Below are positions 25,170 to 35,637 of a stretch of 64,000 bases of DNA, one piece after another. Source of the DNA: Lepus europaeus (lineage: Eukaryota; Chordata; Mammalia; Lagomorpha; Leporidae). The stretch is from NCBI RefSeq assembly GCF_033115175.1, contig NC_084829.1, positions 15,760,496 through 15,824,495 on the forward strand, in the 5' to 3' direction. A program made the translations under genes and the position numbers. Position 1 is the stretch's first letter; each line of letters starts with the position of its first letter. The notes below the pieces were generated by a model. That model was not told where the DNA came from. It ran no database searches and saw nothing but the letters and a program-made list of their open reading frames with translations.

Positions 25170-26619
25170 GCGCCAAAGAGGAAACATGTTAAGTGAAATG
25201 GACACTATAAGCAACAATGAACTGATCAGCTCCTGTCCTGACTTTAGATGTACAATGTAATACTTTATCCTTTTTAGTATTTGTTGTTGTTGTTGTTGTT
25301 CTAGTACTATTGGTTGAACTCAGTAATTAACACACAATTATTCTCAGGTGTTTAAATTTTAACTGAAAAGTGATCCCTGTTAAATCTAAGAGTGGAAAAA
25401 GAGAGGGAGGAGATGAACAATTTGGAACATGCTCAATCGGACTGGCCGCAAATGGTGGAGTTAGAAATGTGCAGGGGATTCCAACACAATTCCATCAAGA
25501 TGGCATGTACCAATGCCATCGCACTAGTCCAAGTGATCAATTTCAGCTCACAATTGATAGCTCTGATAGGTCTAAGAGTCAAAGAGATCACACAAACAAG
25601 ACAAGTATCTGCTAATACTAACTGATAGAATCAAAAAGGGAGAGAAAGATCCAACATGGGAAGTGGGATACACAGCAGACTCATAGGATGGCAGATGTCC
25701 TAAACAACACTCCGGCCTCAGAATCAGCCCTCAAGGCATTCAGATCTGGCTGAAGAGCCCATGAGAGTATAGCAGGCATGGAAAGCCAAGATATCATGGG
25801 AAAAAAAAAAAAAGACCTAAATGAATGATCTCTGTGAGTGAGATCCCAGTGGAAAGAACGGGGCCATCAAAGAAGGAGATACCCTTCTCCGAAGGGAGGA
25901 GAGAACCTCCACTTTGACTATGACCCTATCTGAATAAGACCAAAGTCAGCGAACTCTAAAGGCTTCCATAGCCCTGGCAACTCATGACTAGAGCCTAGGG
26001 AGATTACTGACGCCATGAACAGGAGTGTCAAATTGTTAAGTCAGCAACAGGAGTCACTGTGTACTTACACCCCATGCGGGATCTGTCCCTAATGTGTCGT
26101 CTAAAGCCAAGTGATGCTATGACTGGTACTGAAACAGTATTTTTATACTTTGCGTTTCTGTGTGGGCGCAGACTGATGAGGTCTTTGCTAATTATATACT
26201 GAAGTGATCTTCTGTATATAAAGAGAATTGGAAATGAAAAAAAAAAAAAACAACCTGGTGTTAAAATGGAAATGGCATAGAAAATTAATTATTTTGAAAA
26301 AAAAATTATGTAGGATCTCTGTCTTTAATGTGCTGTACATTGCTATTTAATGCTATAATTAGTAATCCAATGGTAGTTTTTTCACTCGATGTTGCTATAT
26401 GGGCAAAATGTTGAAACCTTTACCTAATATATACTAAATTGATCTTCTGTATACAAAGAGAATTGAAAATGAATCTTTACATGAATGGAAGGGGAAAGGG
26501 AGCGGGAGGGGGGAGGGTTGCGGGCGGGAGGGAAGTTATGGGAGGGGGGAAGCCATTGTAACCCACAAGCTATACTTTGGAAATTTATATTCATTAAATA
26601 AAAGTTAAAAAAAAAAAAA
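25170..26619 (+). other. 3' UTR and A tail of the young L1
   Basis: Non-coding 1.4-kb L1 3' UTR. It contains an A tract at 25800-25813, a G-rich tract at 26490-26550 and an AATAAA followed by the A tail near 26600-26619. Copies of its last part occur alone at 30340, 33651, 40890, 45481, 47446, 48510, 56612, 60725 and 61331. Confidence 0.93.
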
Positions 26620-26635
26620 GAAATTTGTATTCCTT

Positions 26636-27005
26636 TAAAAATGCATTTACTAATTAAAACATTTTACAGATTCAATGTAATCCCTATCAAAATAGCAATG
26701 TCACTCTTTGAGTAGTTAGAAATAACCATTCATATGAAACCACAAAAGACCCCAAATAGCAAAAGAGATCCAGATGGAGGGGGAAAGCAAGAGTTATTCC
26801 AATACCAATTTCAAAGTATACAACAATCTACAGTAATGAAAACAGCTTGGAATGGCATAAAAACTGATACACAGATCAGTGGAACAGAATTAAAAGCCCA
26901 AAGACTAATTCACACACCACCAATCAACTGGTTTTTGAAAAAAGTGCTCAGTCCATACTGTGGAATAATGATAATCCCATCAATAAATGGTACTGGCATA
27001 ATTGG

Positions 27006-27049
<44 letters not shown>

Positions 27050-27997
27050 GGGTGCAATTAGATCTATACCTCTCACCATATGGAAAAATCAAGATGAATC
27101 AAATACCTAAATTTAAGACACAAGACTCAAGTTTCTGGAGGAAAATGTAGGGAAAGCACTCCAAGACATCACAGTAGGGGTGACTTCTTGGACAAAACTC
27201 TTAAAACATAGGCAACAAAAGCAAAATTAAACAAATTGGACTATCTCAAACTCACAAGCTTTTGCACTGCAAAGGAAATGATCAATAATGTGAAGAGACA
27301 TCCAACAGAATGGGAAAAGTATTTGCAAACCACATATCTGACAAAGAGTTAATATCACAAATATATCAGCAACTTAAAAACTCAACAACAAAAAACCAAT
27401 CCAGCTGAGAAATGGGCAAAGGACTTCAATAGACAGTTCTCAAAAGAAGCAATACAAATGGCCAAGAGAAGTACGGAAAAATGCTCATCACTAGCCATCA
27501 GGGAAATGCAAATTGAAACCACCATGAGATATCACATCAGCCCTGTAAGAATGGCCAAAATCCATAGCACAAAGGGTAACAAATGCTGGTGTGAATATGG
27601 TCAATGGGGAAAACTGTTGGTGGGAATGTGAATTGGTGCAGCTACATTGAAAAAGAATGTGGAAGTTTCTTTAAAAACTAGACTTGCCATATTATCTGAC
27701 ATATACCCAAAAGGCTTAAAAATAATATGTCAAAGAGATACCTGCACCATGTCTATGGCAGCACTGTTCAGAATAGCCAAAATTTTGAACCATCCATGCT
27801 GTCAATCATCAGATGAATGGCTAAAGAAAATATACATAATAGAATATTATTCAATTACAAGAAAGAATAAAACTACCATTTGCAGCAAAGTGGGCACAAC
27901 TTAGAGTACTTCAAGTTGAGTGAAATAAGCCTGACCCAGAAATATAAACACTACATGTTATCCCTTTTATGTGGGAGCTAAAATTAAAAAAAGAAAA
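26636..27997 (+). mobile_element. Old L1, C-terminal ORF2 part (first segment)
   Basis: Broken ORF2 sequence from the region after the RT domain to the 3' end of ORF2, in an older, more diverged subfamily. For example, 27240-27470 aligns in outline with 24360-24600. It is interrupted at 27997 by a younger L1 and continues at about 30561. Confidence 0.85.
27009..27046. repeat. (TA)n microsatellite
   Basis: Nineteen uninterrupted TA units inside old L1 sequence. Confidence 0.97.
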
Positions 27998-28734
27998 GGG
28001 GGGGGCGGAGCCAAGATGGCGGATAGTGAGGACGTGCGCCGATAGTCTGGAAAATAAAGTTTCATAAAAGTGGAATTACTGTAGCCTCAGGAAAAGATTC
28101 AAGAAAAAAACTGCAGAGGAAACGCTTCCGGATCTAGTGGATGTGACACAGAAGACCTACAAGGAGCCCACAGTGTGGAAACCCAACCGCGGGAGACGAG
28201 CCGCAGAATCTCCCCAGTGCGGGAACCAACGGAAGGTAAGACAAAAGCCTCAGAAACGCGAGACATTAGTGGGGAAAGGCAGAGGCCCCTCCCTCCACTT
28301 GAGCAAAACAAAGAGCAGGCACCATTTTACATATGTAAAGCGACAACGAGTACACAAACTAAGTAACTTTGGGTCTAAGGTGAAACTTGAGAACACATTG
28401 AGGGCTGCATAAACTCTGTGTGTGGTCCCAGGGGTAGTTCAAACGAATACTCACAGAGGCCAGATTTCAACTACCCTCAATTCCACTCAGCCATTCGGAA
28501 TTACTTCCCAACTGAGTCAAAAAAAAAAAAAAAAAAAAAGAGAGAGAGATCCAGCAAGAAGCAAGGTGAGTCACTTTTTGCACAGCCTTAAACCTGAAGA
28601 ATCAAGCAGAGCTCTCTAGCCACACCCATCACAGCCTCTAAGGATCCATCAAGGCAGACAGCCCACTTAGAGGCATAGAATAATGAGAAAAAAACACCAC
28701 AGCAAAAAAATAAATAAAATAAATTATCTCCAAC

Positions 28735-29771
28735 ATGCCAAACAACAAACGTAGAAGCCGAGGTAACAAGAGCAAGGAAGACACTAGGATGCCCCCAAAT
28801 GAACAAGACACCCCAATTCAAGATTATGAAGATGAAGAGATAAGGAAATGCAAGAAGCGGATCTCAAAAAACTGATAAGAACATTAAGAAGTTCTCAAAA
28901 ACAAATTCTTGAACTACAGAAATCCTTAATGGACAAGATAGAAAATCTCTCACGTGAAAATGAAATATTAAGGAGGAATCAAAATGAAATGAAACAACTA
29001 GTAGAACATGAAACTGTGATAGTGACAAGAAACCATAATGAAATGAAGAACTCAATAGATCAAATGATAAACACATTAGAAAGCCTCAAAAACAGAATGG
29101 GTGAAGCAGAAGAGAGAATATCGGAATTAGAAGACAGAGAACAGGAAAGGAAACAGGCAAATCAAAGAAAAGAAGAAGAAATCAGAAATCTAAAAAATAC
29201 TGTCAGGAATCTACAGGATACTATTAAAAAACCCAACATTCTTGTTCTAGGAGTTCCTGAAGGCATGGAGAGGGAGAAAGGATTAGAAGGCCTTTTTAGT
29301 GAGATACTAGCAGAAAATTTCCCAAGTTTGGAGAAGGACAGAGACATCCTAGTACAGGAAGCTCATAGAACCCCTAGTAAACATGACCAAAAGAGAGCCT
29401 CACCACGACATGTTGTAATCAAACTCACCACAGTGAAACATAAAGAAAAGATCCTAAAATGTGCAAGAGAGAAACGTCAGATTACTCTCAGAGGATCTCC
29501 AATTAGACTCACAGCTGACTTCTCATCAGAAACCCTACAAGCTAGGAGAGAATGGCGAGATATAGCCCAGGTACTAAGAGAGAAAAACTGCCAGCCCAGA
29601 ATATTATATCCTGCAAAGCTCTCATTTATGAATGAAGGTGAAATAAAGACCTTTCACAGCAAACAGCAATTGAAAGAATTTTTCGCCACTCGTCCAGCCC
29701 TGCAAAAGATGCTTAAAGATGTGTTACATACAGAAACACAGAAACACGGCCACCAATATGAAAGAAGGTAA
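28735..29771 (+). pseudogene. L1 ORF1 with one frameshift
   Basis: The ORF1 start is the ATG at 28735, in the same context as 52840 ('MPNNK...'). A one-base loss near 28840 shifts the frame: the 52840 copy reads 'gatgagatcgaagaaatg' and this one 'gaagagataaggaaatg'. After it the frame is open from 28848 to the stop at 29771. The protein order is an acidic N-terminus, a long coiled coil (about 29000-29160, E/N/K-rich), an RNA-recognition domain and a basic C-terminal domain. It forms RNA-bound trimers in active elements; this copy cannot make the full protein. Confidence 0.92.
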
Positions 29772-29839
29772 AGGAAGGAAACCTCACAGCAAAAGATCAC
29801 AGGAATCGCAAACCATATATTAGAAAATATCTTTGGCAA

Positions 29840-30337
29840 ATGACAGGGCAAAGTTACTCCTTCTCAATAGTCACATTGAATGTTAATGGCTTGAACTGTC
29901 CAGTTAAAAGACACCGATTGGCTGATGGGGTTAAGGAACAAAACCCATCTTTTTGCTGCTTACAAGAAACTCATCTTTCCAACAATGATGCATACAGACT
30001 GAAAGTGAAAGGCTGGAAAAAGATATACCATGCCAACAGAAATGAAAAAAGAGTGGGCGTAGCCATCTTAATATCGGACAACATAACTTTACCAGAAAAA
30101 CTGTCAGGAGAGACAAAGAGGGGCACTATTTAATGATTAAGGGATCCATTCAACAGGAAGATATAACGATTATCAATGTATATGCACCTAATTACAGGGC
30201 ACCAGCTTATTTAAAAGACTTGTTAAGGGACTTAAAGGGAGATCAACAGCACAGAAGATCAACAAGGAGACAGCAGATTTAAATGACACTATAGCCCAAA
30301 TGGATCTAACAGATATCTACAGAACATTTCATCCTAT
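29840..30337 (+). pseudogene. L1 ORF2 remnant, endonuclease part only
   Basis: The ATG at 29840 matches the ORF2 start of the intact copy, including Asn14 and the 'QETH' motif. A one-base loss near 30086 shifts the frame (the plain frame ends at 30133), a 61-base deletion follows, and the sequence ends at the large deletion. No reverse transcriptase is left. Confidence 0.92.
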
Positions 30338-30560
30338 GGGGCAAACTGTTGAAATCTTTACCTAATATATACTAAACTGATCTTCTGTATATAAAGAGAA
30401 TTGAAAATGAATCTTTATGTGAATGGAAGGGGAGAGGGAGTGGGAAATGGGAGGGTTGTGGGTGGGAGGGAAGTTATGGGAGGGGGGAAGCCATTGTAAC
30501 CCATAAGCTGTACTTTGGAAATTTATATTCATTAAATAAACATTTAACAAATGAAAAAAA

Positions 30561-30975
30561 AGACAGAAAAGGGAAAGAAAAGTCTGTGTATCAGTATTGT
30601 TACAAATGCAGTTTTCATAAAATTGTTTTATACCTTTGTCAGTGGTTAAGAATGCTATACCACTATAGTTTTAATGATCTATGATTAAATTTTTTTGTAT
30701 ATGGGTGAAATGGCCATTTTTCTATTTTACTGTTTATAACTATTGCCTATATTTCCAGTACACTGGGGTCATTCACTTATTACTTTTAAAATTCTTATTT
30801 GGTGAAGTATTAAACCTTATTACTGTAATATAATTTTAAAATGCTTTATCTCAAAAGCTAAAAAAGGGAGAAACAAAGAATGTGGGAAGGATGGAGGGAG
30901 GGAGAGGAAGGAGAAAGCTTCATTATGTTCTTAGAACTGTACATGCAAACATTGAATCTTTTAAAATAAATAAAA
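30561..30975 (+). mobile_element. Old L1 3' UTR (second segment)
   Basis: This continues the old L1 interrupted at 27997. It has a 3' UTR with the purine-rich 'ggatggagggagggag' block and an ending 'ttcttagaactgtacatg' that resembles the tails of other old L1s (51630-51690). Confidence 0.7.
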
Positions 30976-31189
30976 AAATCACAAATAGATTTTTGGGCAA
31001 GTGCATGCCACACAGTATTTGGGACAATCTTCTAACAAACTTACTGCTTGTTTATTTGAAGGTCAAATAGAACTGAGGGTCATCTATTTTACATTGTCAT
31101 GCAATGCTGTTTCATATTTTTGAAAAATAGCATAAGAGAAAAGTGATGTCTAAAAGTTTAAATTTCTAATTTTTTTTTCTGCTAGGTAC

Positions 31190-31312
31190 TAACAGGGGTC
31201 TTCAAAAAATTCATGAGAAATTCGTAGAGAGATATTAGACCTTTTGTCCCAAAATAAGCTTATCTTTTAATTCTGTTTTCCAGGAAATTCTTGAGGATTT
31301 CTTCTACTTCAT
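31190..31312. mobile_element. Short inverted-repeat element (MITE-like)
   Basis: About 120 bp with inverted ends: 'gtcttcaaaaaattcatgag' on the left and, complementary with mismatches, 'ttccaggaaattcttgagga' on the right. A relative lies at 38915-39030. I think this is a mammalian DNA-transposon remnant but do not name the family. Confidence 0.5.
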
Positions 31313-31379
31313 TTTAAATTTAAAAACCAAGGGAGAAAAGGACTTAAATTCTAAATGAACTATATTATTATCTTGTAAT

Positions 31380-31660
31380 CATACAGGAAATAATTAGATG
31401 TTACATTGTCATGTTTTATTTCAAAAATATATGGATGAAATGGCAATTTTTCCATCCATTTATTGTTTATAGAGTGTATATCCCCACCAAATTAGGGTCT
31501 TTTTGCTCTTCACCATAATGCAAGTTTAAAATGTTATCACAGAACCTAAAAATACATAGAAAGGTAGAAGAGAAGGATTATCATTAAATTCTTAGACTTG
31601 TATATATAAATCACATTGAATGTTTAAAAATGTATTAAATTAAAAATGAAATAAAAAAAC
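31380..31660 (+). repeat. Second copy of an old L1 3' UTR segment
   Basis: It resembles 30690-30960 in the same orientation. Both have 'tatatgg(a/g)tgaaatggc', then a T-rich stretch and 'tgtttata', then a closing part with 'ttcttaga'. It could be a second insertion or a tandem duplication. Confidence 0.5.
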
Positions 31661-31990
31661 TGAGACAAAAACTCAAGGAGTTAATAAAAACCCAAAGATG
31701 AATAAAATCTGCTGACATGAGAATAAAAATGATCAGGGTGAATATCAGTGGATCTTCTCATAGACATCAGTACACACATGAAGAGGAAGAAGGTTGGGTG
31801 AATGGATGCATAGATGAAGAAAATTTAATCAGACTGGACTTGTGATACATATGCATTTAGAAAGATGAGTAATCACAACTAAATTTTTAGTTTCTCATAA
31901 AAAACAAGGTAGATGTAAAAATGGCAGTACAAGAGTGGTTCAAAAAAATCCTCTTAAGGGACAGTGTTGTTGAGTAAAAGATAAAGTCAC
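31661..31990. other. Unrecognised AT-rich spacer
   Basis: Nothing recognised. Confidence 0.4.
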
Positions 31991-32655
31991 GGGACTGTTA
32001 TGGTGGTATAGTGGATAAAGCTACCGCCTGCAGTGCCAGGATCCCATATGGGTGCTGGTTTGTGTCACAGCTGCTCCACTTCCAATCCAGCTCTCTGCTA
32101 TGGCCTGGGAAAGCAGTAGAAGATGGCTTAAGTGCTTGGGCCCCTGCACCCACGTGAGACACCCAGAAGAGGCTCCTGGCTTTAGATCTGTGCAGCTCTG
32201 GCCATTGCAGCCAACTGGGGAGTGAACCAATAGCTGGAAGACCTCTCTCTCTCTCTCTCTGCCCCTCCTTTCTCTCTCTCTCTCTCTTTTTTTGACAGGG
32301 AGAGTTAGACAAAGAGAGACAGAGAGAAAGGTCTTCCTTTTCCGTCGGTTCACCTCCCAAATGGCTGCTACAGCCGGCGCTGCGCCAATCTGAAGCCAGG
32401 AGCCAGGTGCTTCCTCCTGATCTCCTTTGTGAGTGCAGGGCCCAAGGACTTGGGCCATCCTCTACTGCCTTCCTGGGCCACAGCAGAGAGCTAGACTGGA
32501 AGAGGAGCAACTGGGACAGAATCCGGTGCCCCAACTGGGACTAGAACCTGGGGTACCGGCGCCACAGGTGGAGGATTATCCAAGTAAGCCATGGTGCCGG
32601 CCCCTCCTTCTCTCTCTGTGTGACTCTTTCAAATAAATAAATAAGTAAATAAATA
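31991..32655 (+). mobile_element. Older C-repeat SINE split by a younger one
   Basis: An older subfamily copy (head near 'gactgttatggtggtatagt', tail 'tttcaaataaataaataag'). The outer parts are 31991-32276 and 32601-32655. A minus-strand C repeat is inserted in its CT-rich stretch. Confidence 0.88.
32280..32600 (-). mobile_element. Young C-repeat SINE nested in an older SINE
   Basis: A full-length minus-strand copy. The duplicated target is CT-rich: 'cccctcctttctctctct' at 32262 and 'cccctccttctctctctg' at 32601. Confidence 0.92.
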
Positions 32656-32659
32656 TTTT

Positions 32660-32932
32660 TAAAAAGGTAAAGCCAGTAACTATAAAGCAGTCAACCCACA
32701 TGGGCACTGGTTTGAGTCCCAGCTGCACAATCAGCTCCTTGTTAATGGACTAGGAAACTCATCAGAAGATGGCTCAAGTGTTTGGGTGCCTGCCACCCAC
32801 ATAGGAGACCTGGATGAAGCTCCTAGTTCCTGGCCCAGCCCTGGCCATTGTGGCCATCTGGGAAGTGAACCAGCAGACAGAAGATCTCTCCCTCTGTCTT
32901 TCAAATAAATAAAAAAGGAAGAACTTTTTAAA
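32660..32932 (+). mobile_element. Older C-repeat SINE, 5'-degraded
   Basis: A plus-strand body ('gggcactggtttgagtccc', 'ggccattgtggccatctggg') and a 'tttcaaataaataaaaaagg' tail. The head is poorly preserved. Confidence 0.85.
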
Positions 32933-32996
32933 TCCCTTTTTCCTTCTCTCAGATGGTCTGCCCTTCCCCACCTATAGCCTGTTGAGATGTATGAGG

Positions 32997-33556
32997 CCAT
33001 TAGGCAAGAATAAGAAATTAAAGGGATACAAATTGGGAAGGAAGAATTCAAACTATTCCTCTTTGCAGATGATATGATTCTTTATTTAGGGGATCCAAAG
33101 AACTCTACTAAGAGACTGTTGGCACTCATAGAAGAGTTGGGCAAAGTAGCAGGATACAAAATCAATGCACAAAAATCAACAGCCTTTGTATACACAGGCA
33201 ATGCCATGGCTGAGAAAGACCTTCTAAGATCAATCCCATTCACAATAGCTACAAAAACAATCAAATACCTTGGAATAAACTTAACCAAGTTAAAGAACTT
33301 AACAAACGTTAAAGAACTCTACGATGAGAATTACAAAATCTTAAAGAAATAGAAGAGGATACCAAAAATTGGAAAAATTTTCTCTGCTCATGGACTGGAA
33401 GAATAATTATCATCAAAATGTACATTCTTACAAAAGCAAGTTATAGATTCAATGCGATATCAATCAAAATACCAAAGACATTCTTCTCAGATCTGGAAAA
33501 AATGATGCTGAAATTCATATGGAGGCACAAGAGACCTTGAATAGCTAAAGTAATTT
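32997..33556 (+). mobile_element. L1 ORF2 fragment (RT domain region)
   Basis: It aligns with about 23375-23915 of the intact L1, including the 'FADDMILYL' motif. It is open from 33074 to about 33350, then frameshifted. It carries an in-frame insertion of a few codons ('[12 protein letters not shown]') and Gly where the intact copy has Arg770. It ends at a SINE fragment. Confidence 0.9.
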
Positions 33557-33650
33557 TTTTTGGCAGGTACTGTTACAGACAGTGTGTGAGAGAGACATAG
33601 AGAAAGGTTTTCCTTCCATTGGTTCACTCCCCAAATGGCTGCCAAGGCAA
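33557..33650 (-). mobile_element. C-repeat SINE fragment bridging two L1 parts
   Basis: Only the 3' part of a minus-strand C repeat remains: a T run, 'ggcaggtactgttacagaca', and a body to 'ggctgccaaggcaagg'. L1 tail follows directly. Confidence 0.8.
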
Positions 33651-33745
33651 GGTAGAAGGGAGGTTGTGGGGGGGCGCTATAATTTAAAAGTTGTACTTTG
33701 GAAATTTATATTTATTAAATATAAGTTAAAAATAAAAAATAAAGA
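33651..33745 (+). mobile_element. L1 3' tail
   Basis: The last about 90 bp of the L1 3' UTR (G-rich tract, 'gtactttggaaatttatatt', AT-rich tail). It is probably the end of the L1 whose RT region lies at 32997-33556, with the intervening part deleted. Confidence 0.85.
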
Positions 33746-34172
33746 ATAATCCATGATAAAAAAAAGAAGTGACCATGAATCACCATCTGATCTGTCAAAA
33801 TCATGAAGTTGGTTATGAATGCGACATTCTGTTATTAAATATAAATGTCACACATAAGACCAGGCTGAGTAGGATATGAGGCAACATATAGGTCATTTGG
33901 ATGTGATGTGTCAACACATTTATGAGACACAAATTGTATATGCCAGTATCTCAGGATCCTGTGGTATCTGCTTCCAAGGTTACTCCTCACTCAATCCACA
34001 TGTATAGCTCCTGGGAAGTTCCCTAGTGTATAGAAAGATCTCTATGACAGGTTAACATAGTAGATAAAGTTCAAACATGGCTAAATTGGAGTCTGCACAG
34101 AAGTAGACTGTTTGAAGTTTGACTTTGCATTATTTTTTCTTTAAAAACCTATCATGAAATGTTCACTATTTG
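33746..34172. other. Unrecognised intergenic sequence
   Basis: Nothing recognised. Confidence 0.4.
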
Positions 34173-34510
34173 GGGCTGGTGCTATGGCACAGCAAGTAAA
34201 GGCTCTACCTATGACACAGGCATCCCATATGGGCACCAGTTCAAGTTCCAGTTGCTCCACTTACAATCCAGCTCCTTGATAATGTGTCTGAGAGAGCAGC
34301 AAAGGATGGCCCAAGTATTGGGCCCCTGAACCCATGTGGGCAACCTGGAGGAAGCTCCTAGCTCCTGGCTTGGATCAGCCCAGCTCCCGCAGTTGTTGCA
34401 TCCATTTTGAGAATGATCCAGTGGATCTCTCTCCCTCTCTTTTTCTCTCTTTCTCACTCTCTCTGTCTCTTTCTATAACTCTGACTTTCAAATAAATAAA
34501 TCTTTAAAAA
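34173..34510 (+). mobile_element. Older C-repeat SINE
   Basis: Complete plus-strand older-type copy, from 'ggggctggtgctatggcaca' to 'tttcaaataaataaatcttt', with a CT-rich stretch at 34428-34470. Confidence 0.92.
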
Positions 34511-35544
34511 AATGTTTAATATTCAAATATTTATTTTTAAAAATATAAACATTCACAACCTACCAATTAGTTTAAGAAATAAAGTGTTATACCAACACAG
34601 TTAAATTAACATGTTACTCCTATCTAAGGAATGAATTTTGCTTATTTTTAATATCTTTATATTTTAGTACACAGTAACAAATACATACATAATAAAAATA
34701 ATGCTTTGGAGATATTTAAATGTGAAGTGAATGACACTATATTTTATGTATTCTCTTGCAACGTGTCTTTTCCAGCCCATGTTAAGCAGAATAACTATCC
34801 AATAAAAATCACTGCAATCACTGCTTCTGAAATGTACTCAAAAATGCTCTTTTAGAGGCTTGTTTCTCATAGAGGCTCCTTCACTTCTTTGCCATTCTAG
34901 GGGGTTAAAATAATAATAATTATACTAATGTCGACCTAGTGCCACATCGTAGCTCTGAGAGTTCATAGAGTAAGAGTAGTTGACTCTAATCTTCAACAAT
35001 AAACAGTTCTTTGTCCCTTTTTCATCACAAGGAAGAAACCCTAGAGAGTATTTCATTATGCACCTGAAGATGAAACATAATGAAACATTACAAACTTTGA
35101 GCATGGGAATAACACACGTAACTGCAGGTCTGCTCATCCAAGTCTGATAGAATCCCATGGGACATAGAGAAACTGAACTCATCCCTATTAGTCAGTGTAC
35201 CTAGCCAGCTTAATAATGAGATCCCAAAGGTTCTCCTTCATATTTAGAAAGAAGCGGATACTTTCAAGATAGCCCCAACTACTTTCTAGTTTTAAACAAC
35301 AGATATTCTCTTTATCTGGGTGTATAAAGATTGTTCCTACTCATTCAGGGGGTTTGCTGAAGCAAACTTAACAGGTCTTCAGTTCCTCAGAAAATAGTGA
35401 GGACCACTATCAACAAGATAATCCACCATGCTACTATCACTCCTCTCTCCCTCTCCAAAATATAAGTGCCACAAGGGTAAATAATGCAATTATTCAGGGA
35501 ATTAAGAAGAAAGCAATTTGTTTTCACGTAGAAAATGTAAAAGA
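34511..35544. other. Unrecognised AT-rich sequence
   Basis: No gene or named repeat seen in about 1 kb. Confidence 0.4.
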
Positions 35545-35637
35545 CCTCCGGCTGTTGTGGCCAGTCTCTCTTTCTGCCTCTCCTTCTCTCTCTGTGTAAC
35601 TCTGACTTTCAAATAAATAAATATTTTTTAAAAAAGA
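35545..35637 (+). mobile_element. Older C-repeat SINE, 3' end only
   Basis: It has only the last part: 'ggctgttgtggccagtctct', a CT-rich stretch, 'tgactttcaaataaataaat' and an A-rich tail. Confidence 0.85.

Larger units (their letters stand above)
20681..26619 (+). mobile_element. Young L1, 5'-truncated, ORF2 intact
   Basis: A 5.9-kb L1 starting inside ORF1 and ending in an A tail. It is flanked by a perfect 16-bp target duplication, 'gaaatttgtattcctt', at 20665-20680 and 26620-26635. It lacks the 5' UTR promoter and the N-terminal half of ORF1, so it cannot move on its own, yet ORF2 is uninterrupted. A near-identical copy of its 3' part lies at 61331-64000 on the other strand. It inserted into the tail of the older L1. 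Confidence 0.97.
27998..30560 (+). mobile_element. Young L1 with 5' UTR, large internal deletion
   Basis: It starts with a G run and 'ggagccaagatggcgg' (the L1 5' end) and has 5' UTR, ORF1 and the first part of ORF2. At 30337 it jumps to the end of the 3' UTR, omitting sequence matching about 21903-26398 of the intact copy (roughly 4.5 kb). A second, 61-base deletion lies at about 30242. It ends in the standard tail near 30550. The A-rich flanks hide any target duplication. Confidence 0.93.

Noticed and set aside
25370-25625. Two overlapping 77-81-codon frames after the L1 ORF2 stop, repeated at 62333-62588
   Set aside because: They lie in the L1 3' UTR. They are the same in both copies because the copies are nearly identical, not because of selection on a protein; diverged copies (48221-48424) break them.
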